Assembly (NCBI GenBank): GCA_028673005.1
Contig: CM054116.1
Location: 66,105,211 to 66,169,210, forward strand
Source: Tanypteryx hageni
Taxonomy: Eukaryota; Arthropoda; Insecta; Odonata; Petaluridae
Length of the DNA: 64,000 nucleotides
Direction of reading: 5' to 3'
Shown here: piece by piece, positions 1 through 13,813 of the stretch
Layout: each line of letters opens with the position of its first letter
How positions within the stretch are numbered: position 1 is the first letter of the stretch
The notes under the pieces: model-generated
What the model was told of the DNA's origin: nothing
The model's database searches: none
What the model saw: only the letters and a program-made list of their open reading frames with translations
Position numbers and translations under genes: made by a program

Positions 1-3000
1 GAAACCGTGGTTAGGGAACAAAACTCGCGGCGGATCAGCAAACTGTGTCGTTCGTGTGGCACGCGTTCGCTTTGTTTTGCCCTCGGTTTTCGCCGCGTTG
101 ATTTTTTTAGCTAATTCGTGTTAATTAATTAGGGACTGTCGATGTTTCCCGAGATGACGACTTCAACCGCCGGAAGGATGTATTGCGGACGTTAGTATTC
201 GAACGGATAATTTTTTCGCGGTCGATGTTTCCTTTGTGCCCTAATCGATCTTTTTGTCCACCGTTTATCTCGCTAAAGCATTAATTCCTTATCTAGGTTT
301 CTAGTGTAGCTATTTGCCGCGCAGTATCGATCTATCTTTCGGTGTTATGGAGAGAGAGTTTGTTTTCTATCTCGGGGAAACTATTTTCGTATACGTTTTT
401 GTGGACCATTCAAATGCATGGTATTCGATTTTTTTCCCGAATTAGACGTTTAATTTTATCCGCCTTTGTCAGCATAACGTGGGCGTCGGTATTTGTGGAA
501 AGGCTATTCCTACACGCCGTGCGTCGAAATGATAAAAAAAATCTCATCGTATTTAATGTTATGAAACGCACGGAGGATTTCAGGAATCGAGGCATATTTT
601 TGGATTCGAATTATTTCCTATTTCGACGTCGAAAAAATAACCTTTGGCATTGTTTTTTGTGGACACGGGATCCGCAGTGGGCGGTGTTTTCTTCTTCTTT
701 CCGTTGAGGTGGGCGGCGGTAGGGCGGACGCAGAGGTACGACGTATTCCTTTTGAGGAGAGCGTGTGACAACGGAAAGAATCGTGTCGCCTTGTTTCCCG
801 GCGACTGCCTCCATCGTGACCCCTCAGGACACTCGTAGCTTGTAACCGGGGAAGGAGGGGGGGGGGACGCCATGAGTTTGCGATAGAGTCGAACATCCAG
901 CCCCCTCCTCTTCCATTCGCTACTTCTTACTCCTCCCACTTCACCCCTCCCTTCCCCCCCCCACGCCCCTCTCCTTTTGCCATGCTACCGTTATCGTCCC
1001 CTTGACAAAGTCCTTGACTCTGATTCTGGGAAACTTGCGACGAGAGGAATAGAGAGAAGGGGAGCGAAGAAATATCCCTCTGCCGTCGGGGATAGGACAA
1101 AAGGGCGAAAGAGCGTAGCTTCGTCGCCGATAGAAATGCGCGCTCCATTTGTTCCAGTTGTATGATTCGGTGAGAGGGGTAAAAAACAAGGGGAAACTTT
1201 CTCGTGGCGCGCTTTTGTTTTCGATCTACGCTGATTCTTTTATTTTCCATTTATTGCCCCCCCCCCCCCCCTACCCGCGGCAGGATGGACGATGTTTATG
1301 ACTGCGATGGGTTTAATTTGTAATTTCTTTGATAGAACGTCGGCAGTATGTCTGTGGCCTTACGTGGATCTTTTTGTCAACTCTGTAAATTGCTCGAAAC
1401 TTCTCGATCTTTTCCGATTCGTGTTTTTTCCGGTTTGCCTTCATTCGTAGCATCATTCGTTCGGAAATGAGCCGCCCAGCTAACCGTATTGTTTTTACTG
1501 CAATGGTTGGTCAAGGTGATTCCTGTAACCGTGAAACAGTTGAATAAAGGCCCAGGAGGGTTACATAGTGGCCGAAATGTACCTGTGGTTAACTTTATGG
1601 CTACGCGATTTATCTTGATCTTGACGTGTCGCTTGTTTTGTTATCGATGTGACGACGTTTTTAGGGAAGTATCAAAAGAGTTTTTTTCGTCTGATATGGA
1701 ACGTCCGAATGACTTTGTCACTGCCGTGGAACGTTTGCGAATTTGAGTGGTTAGTTGTGACTCAAATTTCTTTCGTTAAAATTGTCATAATTTTTAGGAT
1801 TATTATGGGGTAGATTGAGTTTCGCGAACGCATTCATTTTGGTTTATTAGGCGTTCCCGATTGTTATATTGGTGGAAGAAGCGGCGTAGAGAACAACCGA
1901 CATTTAAAAAAGTTCGTCTCCCAAAGATTAAAAAGTGAATTTCAAGATCTTTCGTCGTAGAATACAAACGCTATTGGTAGAATGTTTCCCCTCAAAATGG
2001 TATTCTTTTGTCATGTTATCGGAGAGATTAAATTTTACTCGGAATTTTAAAGTTCCTAGCGTTTTAATATGTTTTCTTGCCGGAGAAAAAGACCTCGTTG
2101 GGGCATCAATTCGCTTCGTCCCCTTTGGCCTACTCCTTCGGCTGTATACCGACCGCTCATACGCTAGAGCTGTGCGGGTTGCTTTCACCAGGGTACGGCA
2201 TCCGCGGGGACATTCTTTCCCTTTGCGGGTTCCCATCGATCGTTTTTCGATGGCTCTCTCGCTCTCCTCAGTTTTTTCCCTCATTAAATTTCCGATTTAT
2301 ATTCTCCGTTCTGTTTTTGACGGAGAAGGGACTGGTTAGAAATTCCATTACGACGAAATGCACCTTCGTTCGACCTTGGTGGGTTTTTTTTTCTTCCGAC
2401 TCCCCAATGTGCCAACTTATGGATTTTTGTTGTTGACTTGTTTTTTTGTTCCTGGGCGGTTTGTAAGACTTAAGGTACGCCGATCCTCTTTTTTTATCCG
2501 CGTTCGCGTTTTTTTCCACCTTGGAAACGATTACGTGTGACGCGAGGAGAGAGCTTTCTTCGGAAAGCATTTAGTCTCGTGAAGTCTCTTGAGGTTCTTT
2601 TTCAGATGTGTTTACATTTTATTCTTATTCCGTTACGTTTGTTGTAGTTTTTTCGTGCCTAAACAGGTTATTTTTGGTCGCTAAATTAGATTTAGTGGGA
2701 GTCGTTTTACCTTTTTTTAAACTCAATCTTTCACATGTCTGTTTATTACTTAATTAATGTATTTGTATTTATCTATCGTCGGTAGATTGATAGTACTGAG
2801 TGCCTTTTGGAGATATTGTCAAACCGAGTCAACAAAAAATTAAGACGGCAGTAAAATTCAAACGTTGCATTTCTCTGAACGTAACGTCTTCTGCAGTCAT
2901 GTTTCCTTAGCCTCCTTTCTCCCGCGCGAAATATTTTTACGGCGATCCATTTCTTCCTCAAAATTTCAAAATCCGGTAGTTATTTCATATTATCCTCTTT

Positions 3001-3467
3001 TCCTCTCTTTTACAAAAAACTGTTTGAAGTCCTCCGGCGAGAGGGAGAGACACTTGGAAGTGATTTGCCCGAGGTTCATATTTCCTGACCGTTATTACGA
3101 GCGTATCCTCCCTTTAAGTGCCATTACCCGAGGACAGAGAGACAGAGGGAGAGAAAGAAAGAGGTGAGAGAGAGGAAGGTTGTTTGTTATCACGGGAGAA
3201 AATTTTGGAAAGCGACGCCCTATTGACCCACCCAAGTTCACAGCCCCTGCCATTCCAACCCCCGCCCACTCCCCCTCCCTCCCTCTCCTAAACCTTCTCT
3301 CTCCCACTGAAACCTGTGTGACCTTCGCCGATGCGTGAGAGAATCCGCCGTCACCCAGGCAACCGCCTCCAGACGTCGACGTTTCGTTAGTGTGCCTTCC
3401 CTTCACTTCTCCTTTGTCGACCCGTCCTCCCGGAGCGCTTTCTCCCTCCCTCCCCCTCGCTGGCGTC

Positions 3468-3548
3468 ATGGACTCGAGTTACGACCTCCTAGTAGGAGTA
3501 GGAGGTGGAGGAAGCGGTGGAGCGTTTTGTGGTGGTGACAGCAGTTAA
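3468..3548 (+). other. small Gly-rich open frame (possible uORF)
   Basis: An ATG after a pyrimidine-rich stretch opens a 26-codon frame, beginning MDSSYDLLVG, then Gly-rich, ending TAA. It lies in the CpG-rich upstream region, so it could be an upstream ORF in a 5' leader. It could equally be chance. Nothing else supports translation. Confidence 0.12.
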
Positions 3549-5186
3549 CTAGTGGCACGTGGACTTATCGATGTTCCGCGTCGCCGGACTTGATACCGAA
3601 ATTTTTTTCTACCTGTATCCTAGATTTCGTTTCCCTCCTGGCTAACGTGAAAGGATTGAGGTTGGCGCTTCTCGGACCGTGTTAGGGTACGACGCCTGTT
3701 CACCTCGTGATCTTCCTTTGTTTTCTTTTTTCGGCGTGGGGAAAAATATCGGCACAAGCTTTATTAAGTTTCCTCTCTCAAGAGTAATTTTCCGGAAAGG
3801 AGTCGAATTGCACCACCGATTTTCGTCTCTCCTCGAGAAAGAGATCCCAAGAGTATCGCGTTGGGGCATTGTAAAATTAGAATCATTCGATGCGATTTGC
3901 GTTGGTAACGTTGGAAATTAATGTAGGTACTATGGGGGTTGAGTTCGATCCATGATGCTTAATAAAATCTTGTATCACTTGAAGCTTTTCCGCGCACAAA
4001 TCATATCTTCCAGTCTAGTGCCTCTCAAAATTCTTTCCATAAGCAGTTTTAATAATTTCTTGATTCCGAAATTCCTTTTCGTCTAATTAACTTGCCTTGA
4101 AGCACACAAAATTGATTTTGTTGGTGCTCCTTTGAAGTTTATCTGTTACCACTCAAAGTAGATGTGCCACACTTTGAATGGCGCTACCAGTATTCTAGTA
4201 ATTTTATCGAAAAGCTTCCTGGATCGGGGCTGATTGCATCTACTTTAAAATATTATGAAAAAGCATGGAAGAAGAATTTGTTTCCGTTATCGCTCCAGTG
4301 TCGAAGAAAAGATTTACAAAGTTACAAGGCGGGTGCCTGCGTCTTACTTCCTTTTTCTCATAGGTACGCATCGTAATACATCGAAATCCATTTCGATGTA
4401 CGGTTGTGTCTCTAAGCCATCAGAAGACTCGGAACCATTGTTTCCTCAAAACCCCTTAACCCTGGATGCCTTTTAGGAACCGTTTCATCGGCCTCTTACC
4501 TGTGATCCCTAATGGTATCGTCCCACGTCTCAATAAATAACCCTGATATTTCACGAGGCAGCATCGGGTTTCTCGGAAAAGCGACGCCGTACTTGCGTAG
4601 GCATACGGTCGGTGGAAACCGAGATAAACCTTCACTGTCCACCCACTCGTCTGCTCTCGTGTAACGGGGGAGAAGGAAGAGAGCGCAGCCAGGTACGAAG
4701 GCATTCTCTCTCTCCCCTTTCTCCTATCCTCCCTCTCTCCCACTCATTCTCCCCTCTTAACGGGGGAGGAAGATCTGCACGGGCAGGGGACGAGAGGAGG
4801 GAGAAAGGAAGGGAGAGTGAGGTCGTGCGCGCGCCCTTCGAGTCGCTATGGTAACTAGCGCCGGTGGGCGAGGGGTACAGGAGGGTCCTCGGTCGTCGGG
4901 AGGCGGTGGTGGGCGAAATCGATCGATAGATCGATCGACAAAGAGTCGAAAGGATCCTCTCTCTCTCGGGCGGTGAAGGTGGTTTTGGGCGAAAGGGGAG
5001 GAAAGGAGGGGGAAAGAGAGGTAGAAGGGGAGATGATGGGGTGAGTTGGAGAGTAAAAGAGAGGCGAAAGACGCCGGTGGTGGTGGTGGAAGTTCTCCGC
5101 CTCCCTGCCTCCACGAATCGGGGCCACGAGAAATGCGTCCCGTCACGCAGACCTCCGTGTGACACCGGCCTGCCGGTGTGGATTGA

Positions 5187-5207
5187 CCAATTCCTACCGT
5201 GACGTCA
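5187..5207 (+). promoter_or_regulatory. CCAAT box next to a CRE palindrome
   Basis: CCAAT at 5187-5191 is followed by the full CRE palindrome TGACGTCA at 5200-5207. Just upstream, 5162-5179 is an inverted repeat (ACACCGGC, CT, GCCGGTGT). This cluster in CpG-rich DNA looks like promoter-type sequence, possibly for Mef2. That link is inference. Confidence 0.3.
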
Positions 5208-7792
5208 ACGACCAGCACCGGGCGCAGGCGGGATATGGGATGGGAATACGGGGAGCGATACTGAACGGGATACGCGGATAGAGAGAGATGGAGATAAAGG
5301 GAGGGGGAGGGAGGAAAATAAAAGGGTTCGTTCGGTCGGTTGCGACTGTCGGGTGTCCGTCCATCCCTTCCGGTCCCCTAACCCCTTCTCTTTTACACCG
5401 CCTGTATGTGTGTCGGCCATCCGTCAGGCTGCGCCTGACACACAACAGGTATTTTCTGCGGCGCCCTCACCCCCTTTTTTCCGTGGGGATGAATAACAAT
5501 GGAGATCGGCTTGGTCGTTTACCCCTCGGTTTGGGAGAGAGACGAGAGATGGAGAGGGCGAGGGAAATTCCTGTAAGGATGCCGGATGGGTAGAGAGAGA
5601 AGGAAAGAGAACACATGAGGTGGAGAGGGGCACGAGGATTGTCAGGAGCACAGGTCATGGTCCAGCGCGTTCCCTATACCTCACATCTTGTCAGCACCGA
5701 TCCGTTCGAGGGCGATCTGCGGATGTCATCTGGTTCCGGCGGAGTCTATTGGGGAGCCTTTTGCAAGTCTCTTCCGGTTGTTGACAATAATTGGTCGTCA
5801 GGAAAGAAGTGTTTTCGAAGTCGCGGCGGCATAAAAAAATTAAAATAAAACTTTTCAACTCTGTCCGTCTGCCCCGAGGCTTTTGTTTATGCGAGGGGTC
5901 ATCGTACCTTACAATTGCCGAATATTACATCACTTTTTATAATCCGGGAACGATTCCGCTCCGATGGAAAGAATAGACTTGTTTAGTAAGCGTTTGTCTG
6001 GCGGTTGGCTGAAGTTGCCAGGCGTAAAAATTGAACAATTTTCCTGTGGAATATTGTATGGTTTTCGTCGTTGTTTTTGCATTGGTTTGAGGTTAAAACA
6101 TTTTAAAATATTCACCGGGACTTTTATTATTATGTTTAAATTTTCGTGTTACTTGCTATAGTCGTTTAAGTATTGTTGTTAATTTTGTAGTATTAACACA
6201 AAATACAAGGGACTTTTTGTAAGAACGAAGTTTTTATAATTATTTATTTAATAGTCTTCATTGTTATCATGCCATTACATCAAATTTCGTCTTTGAATGT
6301 TTACCGTAGTAATATTTTATGCAGTCTCACAACTTATAATTGGTAATATAAGTATGCATAGAAAAATATTTCTAATAATATGGTTCATGTTTGTTGGTAA
6401 TATTATCTACAATACATAAAATAAAAATTTTTAATGTTGAAGTAGCTCTGTTCTTAGTTTCTCAACATGACTGTTTTAATGGTTTAGAGCTCTTGATCAA
6501 TATTAAGAAAGTATGACCCCACCCTCTCGCGCACTCCACCAACAAATCATTTATCCCTTGCTTTTACGGAAAATAATTCATTTTAGACATCCTAAATATG
6601 CTGAGAAATGGTCGAAAGATGGAGTTATATTAAAATAAAAGTAAAATTTTTAAATAAAAGCTTATTACATTTTTTTTGTAAATTACTGGATCGCGTGTAA
6701 TCTCTTATTACCTCGGATTGTCGAATCTGGTTTTAAAGCGTCAGAGGCGCAGTTTACGAGTCGTTTGGGAGTGGTTCAGTTTGCTCTTTTATTCGAGGTG
6801 TAGTCCCATTACCAAATTCCGATGTTTTCGAAGGGAGCATCGAGGAGGCCATAGCGTCGTTCCGATTTGTTTCCGTTATTCCCCTTGGGAAAGCGCTTGC
6901 AAAATGAGGACGCATTCTCCGTAAAGTAGAAATAGTTTCTCGTGCATACCGCTCGTTTTCCTTCGCTTCAGGGTGTAGAGTGCGTTTTGCGTGCCTAGTC
7001 TTCCTTCCGGTAAATGTGTGGGCATACCAACATGTCACGCTTTCTAACCGTCTTTGTTGACGGATGTTTTCGGATACTCGATTTTCGTAGCGGTTCTCCG
7101 AGTCAATTTTCAATGTACCGTGCGTTCGCTATAGAAGATCGCGCGAGGGGTCATTCGAAGTTCGACGTATTGAAACCCGTCAGTTTTGGCAGTGGATATT
7201 ACCTCTTCTACCATATGGGATAAATCGGCCTTTCTGATGGCTTATTCGCTTTTTTCCTAAAAAGTTCCACGATTGTTTTATTAAGTTCCACGATTGTTTT
7301 ATTTGTGGAAAGCGAGTAATGTAATAATCTTATCATCATTATCATTTGAGATAATCGCGTGATTTGTAGTAAATTTTTCGCTTGCGCTATCTTACTCCGA
7401 ATTGCTATCTCATTGTTGTGTGCAGTCACAATCAGACGGTGTAAATTGAAACCTTATGATCCGTCGATACGAAAAGATCATCGCTTGGAAAGTCTTAACG
7501 ATGATTCGCATGATTTTCTCAGATCATAGTAAAAGGAAAAATCGAATTTTCGGCTTGAGTAGCATTCTTTTTTTCTACCGTATTTGAAACTGCCAAAAGA
7601 AAATCTTGTTTGGCACGAAAAGTGTCTATTTTGGGCTCAACCCAATAATTGCCATCCCCTTTCTCGATTCTTTTCGTAGCAAATAAGACTCGTGAACGCG
7701 ACGATTCAATTCATTTTGATAATTTGTATGGGAATTTCCCAACGCGGCGAATGAGTTTTTAATAACCTCTCGTTCTTTTTTCTATCTTTCAG

Positions 7793-7961
7793 AACGGCTG
7801 CCTGTAGAGCGGATGATCTCCATGCGCTAGGTTTCACAGCCTCCCCCGTCGCCGCCTCCTCCGCCTTCGGACGCCCCTCGCTGCCGCCCCCCGAGAGACC
7901 TTCGCGGCCCAACCGCCTCCGCTACGGGTGACGCACTCTTAACCGCCGAGGCACCACGACC
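7793..7961 (+). other. Mef2: Mef2 5' UTR part of first coding exon
   Basis: A polypyrimidine tract and acceptor (ttctatctttcag) end at 7792. The following GC-rich sequence runs to the start codon at 7962 without an in-frame upstream ATG that would compete. It is therefore the non-coding head of an internal exon, which implies at least one more 5' UTR exon upstream. Confidence 0.7.
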
Positions 7962-8015
7962 ATGGGGCGAAAGAAAATCCAGATCTCCCGAATCACGGAC
8001 GAGCGGAACAGACAG
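7962..8015 (+). CDS. Mef2: Mef2 coding exon 1 (MADS box start)
   Basis: Eighteen codons, [18 protein letters not shown], end exactly at a CAG|GTGAGG donor in phase 0. A split after RQ is the classic first coding junction of MEF2 genes. Confidence 0.96.
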
Positions 8016-11000
8016 GTGAGGGTGCCTTTCTAAATACGACGTCGCTTCCCTTTTCCAGCCAACTTGTTAGCCGCCCTCGCATCCCGCGCCTTTTTTACGC
8101 TCTCTCAACTTTCCTCAGCGTTATCGAGTTCCCCTTGAGAGGTACTCGGAAAAGTCCACGCATCCCTTCCCCTTCGAGTAATGGAAGGTGCTGTGCCGAC
8201 GACTAAAAATTACTCGGCAACGCGAGTATTTTTTTACCGGCGCATTTGGTGCGCGATTTTCGCGTGAGCCACTGTTGTGGTATGCGTCGTGGACGCTGGG
8301 ATTTTAAAATTCGGTAGCATTCCTTCGAGCATGAGCATGTTTTTTGACGCCTACGGTAGAAGGCTGGCAAACTTTTCTACGCGGGGCCGCATTGGAAATT
8401 GCAAATTCGTATTGGTAGTCGCGAATGCTTCGGCTGGCCGCATGAGAGTTAACATCGGAAATTACTGAGGGATTTTATTGTCATGCGTGGGAAAATCTAT
8501 TAATTTTTTGGCGTTTTAATTTCAACTTTTTAGTTTAATTGACCATAATTACAAGTAACGAATATGAATTTCTGTGGGTTAAATTTTACGGATTGCTTTT
8601 ACATCGTAGCTTCGCGGGCCCTAGATTGCCGTCCCCTGTTTTACGGCTGCTGTCGCACAATGAAATTATATGATCATAATAAGGCCAAATTGCACTCGCC
8701 ATAGAGCTTAGTAGTCGATGTATTTTTAGTTCATTTCTTCACTGCTTTCATTACGTATGCGATATAATAGCCTTAGAAAAGAGGTTGGTCGATGGGATTT
8801 GTCCCGAATGAAATGGTTTAATTTATTTGGCGTTTATTACTAATTATAAAATAAGCTCATATTGCTCTTAGTGTGTTTACTTTTCTACTCTCCTTCAATC
8901 AACGTTTTCACCTAATAACTTCGTCAGTAAATGCTATTAAAAATTTAGGCCATCATAAATTTTGGTTAATAGCTTTTTTCATCATCTACGTTAATGTAAC
9001 TCATAAATAACTAAGAATGAATTTTCAAAATTGAGATAAATCGTGATTATAGAAGTCTGTTTAGCTTAAAGCATAGATCCCCTATTTAATACATGTTTAT
9101 CTCCAGGCAACTAATATCCCGGGAGATATTTTAATGAGTTAACCGGCGTTTTGTTTGCTTTGATGTCCCTAGCCGTAAAATCTTTGGCGATTTATTCACA
9201 AATCAGCCCTCTCCGTCAGATGGGCGTCTTGCCATGTTTTCGTACGTCTTTGGTCAGTTTCATTGGTGCCGTCGTGATTCTGGAAACGCCAAGAGGGAGA
9301 GCGAAAATTCCATTAATTTCCCTCCACCTGTTTAACGTTTGTAAATTTTACTAACTGCGTAATTAACCGGCCAACCTCGGGAGAGGCTTCACCTGCCTGG
9401 AATGCGTTTAATGTTTCACATCATCCGATGTCAGAAGGGTGCGTGGAAGGGAAGGGAATAGAAGGCGGGAGCGAAGGCGGAGAGGGGAAGTGGTGTAGGT
9501 GTGCGTGCGTGCCTTTTTCACCTTAATGGCACGCGGCGTCCTGTTTGCTTTGTTCTCGCCGCACTGTTTCGGAAGGCTTCGTTTCATTTTTTTTTCTCTC
9601 TCTCTCTCCCCTCCCCGCGTCCTCCAAAGGTGACGTTCAACAAGCGGAAATTTGGAGTGATGAAGAAAGCGTATGAGCTGAGCGTCCTGTGCGACTGCGA
9701 AATCGCGCTCATCATCTTCAGCAGCAGCAACAAACTCTACCAGTATGCGTCTACGGACATGGACAAGGTTCTGCTCAAATATACCGAGTACAACGAGCCC
9801 CACGAATCCCTCACGAACAAGAACATCATAGAGGTAAGTGAAACGCGAAACCGTCTCTCCAAAACTTAAGTCGTTTCTGATGTTTTCAAATGACAGAAAT
9901 GAACTTTTTGTTTAGGTTGTAATTTCTGTCAGTTCGTCCGAAAATTGCATTTTTCGGGATACGCTTCCTGAGATAAAATTGTGCGTCGTGGTCGTTATTT
10001 TTCCCCTTAAAGCGAGGTGCAACCATATCTTAAAAGAGAGGATTTAGGGTTTGCATGATCAATTATTGCGTCAACTTTCCCTACGTATCTCAAATTTTTA
10101 CCCCCTCAATCTAATAAGAGCTGTGGAAAAGAACCTAATTCATAACTTTCTTACTTAAACAGAAATAAATATCATCGTGGTTGGGTAAATAATTTTCCGT
10201 TGTAACATAAATTGATGGCTCTCATATTAAATATTGCTCAGTAAATCACATTTGACGAAAGCGCACTTTTGCTGTGCGTTTTTTTTCCGGCTCTAAGTAG
10301 GTATCTCCCGAGTACATGTAGGTGTTTCTTCGGTAATTGTTTTATTTAGTAATGCCACTCCCTTAGAGCAATAAAAAATTTTCTCGCCTCCATGGAATAA
10401 AACTCATAGTATTAGGCAGGACCGGCCCGAGGTTCCAAAGGCTTGGGGGCGCTATTCCGATCATCACTTGCAAGTGAATAAATATTGGATACCAATTTCT
10501 ATCGGGGAGCAGGCTGGAATCTTGATAGCATTCTTTCATTGTCAATAATTTTTACAGTGCAATGAATAAAATGACATGCACTTTGGAAATATCTCAACAA
10601 ACGTTTACGGAAGGGGGCGCTGGAGTGCTATCTTGCCCGGGGTGTCAAAATTTCTCGGGTCGCCCCCGGTATTAGACATGATTTAGTGGCATTTTAAGTT
10701 TTCAATTTGATGCCTCTTGAAGGACTGGAATTATAAGGTGTGGGAGGTCTTTTTTAATCCATAGTTTTCTTCCCTTTCATGCTAAAAGTTTAACCTTAGT
10801 AATTAACATTTTATTTTAACTGGCACAAAGTTTGTAGCCATTAAGCTATTGCAAGAATTGCATTTTCTCATTAGCGCTAATGTATTTTTGTTTTACACGG
10901 ACAAAATTTCATTTCTCGAAGAAAAAGGATCATGTTATTTATTGGTTAAAAGAGTATCCCTTATCTCTAAATTTTCTTTAAGGAAATTCGCATCCCTGTT

Positions 11001-13754
11001 CTAAGAAGCTGATATAGGGCCAGGCTAAGAGCCACTTTGTTCCAATTCTGTATAAAACGACATTAGAACTGCAGTACTGATGAATAAGACGGTTCTTATA
11101 AAAAATCAATTAATACTTAATAATATTATTATGTAGGTCATGCGAAATGAACATTCTAGGAGCTTTATGTGGGGGAAGAAGTCGGACTAAGTCCTTCAAA
11201 GCCGCATTCGGCCGAAAAGCCGCGACATAGTGTTGACAGAGTCGGGAGCTTAGTGCGAGAGGTAAAATAAATGCATACATGCCTGAACACAAAGAAGCGC
11301 TCATAAATCGTCTCAACTGACGGGTCAAGTTGAAAAAATAATTGTTTCACATTCGATTGACATCGATCTCAGAAGCCCACCCGCTATATGTTCAAATAAA
11401 TTATTAAGGATTTAATAGCCTTTTTATTTCCTCCGTAAAATTCAACCTCGTGTTTTTTTTAATCGCAAACCAGTAGCGCTTGTGGCCGCCCTAAATCTGC
11501 TCATGCCCGTCGTATCCCTATTTTTGCTTCCTCATTTTACTATTTTCATGCTTGCCATCTAATAAAACACAGCTAATTTTGACGAGTTACAGGCGATTTT
11601 CGTAAATACCAATGTAGAATCTCTGAACCACGGTAGCTGGAAACTTAACCTAACACTGTAGCAAGGCAATTACCGTCGCCTAGTTTTCTCGTCTTATCGA
11701 CCAGTTCTATTATTCTCGTTTGAACGTAGTTCCGTCTTCTTTCCACGCGTGTTTTCTCATCCTGGGCCCTTCCCGTAGTATCCTGTCGATTTTTAACCCG
11801 TTCACCTCGTTTCCTTTCGAGCTATTACCGCTCGATTCACTTCCCTTTTAAATATCACTCTCCCATTACGAAATGGCCTTAGATATCGAAACGGGAGATC
11901 GTTTTCCTCGCTTCGGTTGAAGGATGAAAGTAGCGAAATAGCGCACTTTTCGACGGCGGCGTTGTTTGTACGTCGTCTCCCCACCCCTCCTACTTCAGCA
12001 TGGAAACAGGAGGGATGGAAGATTCATGTCACATCCTATAAAGGTCTTTTTGGTCACATCGACCCAACCTCACTCGCCGTGAGATCTGTCTCCGTAGGTA
12101 AATCCGTCTCGGTGGGGGGGAGGGGGGATTCGGGACGTCAGAGCGAATTTTCGGCAGAAGTGGCAAGCGAGCGAGAAAGCGTGGTAGAGAGGGATGAGGC
12201 AGAAGGACGGTGTGGGAAAGAGAGAGGAAGAAGGGTTTGGTGGGTAAGGTGAAGGGGCCTCCGGTCGATGTTCGAAATCGAACTTTCTTTCCGGGGGTGG
12301 CATGAAAATGAGGGTTGTATATATAATACTAGTAGAAGGTGCTTGCATTCTGCAAGCATATCATGTCACCTTGAAAAAACATTCATTTTTCAGATATTTC
12401 ATCATTACAAAAAATATTTTTATGTAAATATTCCACCTCCGCAACTATTTTCGTTTTTCCCTTATGTAAAAATAATAGATTAAAACAATCCCCAAACTGG
12501 GCAATTTTAAGAATTTTATACTTTCTCCATTATGGGGTACTAATTCTACACATTTCTGCCAAATTTTAAAGTTGTAGCACTTCTGGAAGTGAAATAATAT
12601 TTTTCTAATTGTTTAAATTTTAAACATTTTTAACGGGCGCCGCAATATATTTATGGAAAGATTCAAATGTTTATTTGTGCAAATGCACTACTCTGTAAAC
12701 AACTTGAAAATTTCAGCTTCCTAGCTCATTCCGTAGTGTCTAAACATTTACTATTTGTTTAAACTTGAGGAATTTATAACTGCCAAACAAATTAAAATAT
12801 CGAAATTTCTATAATCCCTATTTCGTTTTTTTACAAATCCTACCTTTAAAAAAAATTCAGCTCCGTAGCACATTCGGAAATACATAAACCTTGAAAATTT
12901 GTTTAAACGATTGCTAATTTTTAGCGACCGCATTGTTGCACTTTTGCAAGATTTTCGTTTTTCTAGTGGGTTTTGCACAAAATGCTACCTAAGAAAAAAA
13001 TTTCGAATCTCCAGCTCATCTGGAAGTGCCTTAACATTAGTATCCTCCTATATGTTATATCCTCCTCCTCTGTAAGAAACGTCTATATATAATGATAGTA
13101 GTGGGAGGAATGGGAAAAATTTCGGCTAACGTAAGATACCTCACTTTTTCATTTATTGCATTATCTCCCTCGGAAAAAAGAGTGCATTTTAGATCTTTAC
13201 CCAGTTGCGGATCTAGGCATCCGTCGCTCCCAAGTCATTTAGTTTGGCTGCTCCCCCTATTTATATTTAAAATTCATTAAAATTTTGTTTCCGAAAGCAT
13301 TTGAATTAAAATATACGTTAAATTAAATTTACATTTGAAATGGAAGAAATATTGCAAAAATTTTCGTCAAAGGGTTAATATTTCAAAATTTGGTCCCACC
13401 CAAAAAAACGCCTCCCACAAACCATGGCCTTATTACAGATCCGCCGCTGTCTATACCTAATTATAATTTCAATTCTCTCGGACTCGAAAGAGCGTAATTA
13501 TAATCTCTCGCCTTTCGCTTTGATAATATTTCGCTTGGTTCCTTATTATTTTTTTATGTTTTTCGGGCACTTTTGTTGGATTTGACAAAATGGCAAAATT
13601 CGTACGAATTTCTGGAGTGATATAAAAGATACCTAGAGTGGAACTGATTTTATTGTTGTTCTTTTCGAATTTTACAACTATTCCACGTTTTTAAATTTAC
13701 TAAGAAAGGGAAAATATAATTATTATTTCAAATATATATATATATATATGTATG

Positions 13755-13813
<59 letters not shown>

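Larger units (their letters stand above)
1..7792. other. CpG-rich region upstream of Mef2
   Basis: I find no protein-coding gene here. The DNA is rich in CG dinucleotides, pyrimidine/purine tracts and C runs (for example about 1257-1272), unlike the CpG-poor DNA after about 10 kb. The densest part is roughly 3100-5700. Because the first coding exon of Mef2 has an upstream splice acceptor at 7791-7792, at least one non-coding exon and the promoter should lie in or before this stretch, but I cannot place that exon from sequence alone. The many open frames read mainly as low-complexity Ser/Pro/Arg-rich translations and look non-genic. Confidence 0.5.

Noticed and set aside
4632..5218. Long Ser/Pro/Arg-rich minus-strand open frames
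   Set aside because: They are three overlapping frames in low-complexity CpG-rich DNA with no start context, domain or splice support.
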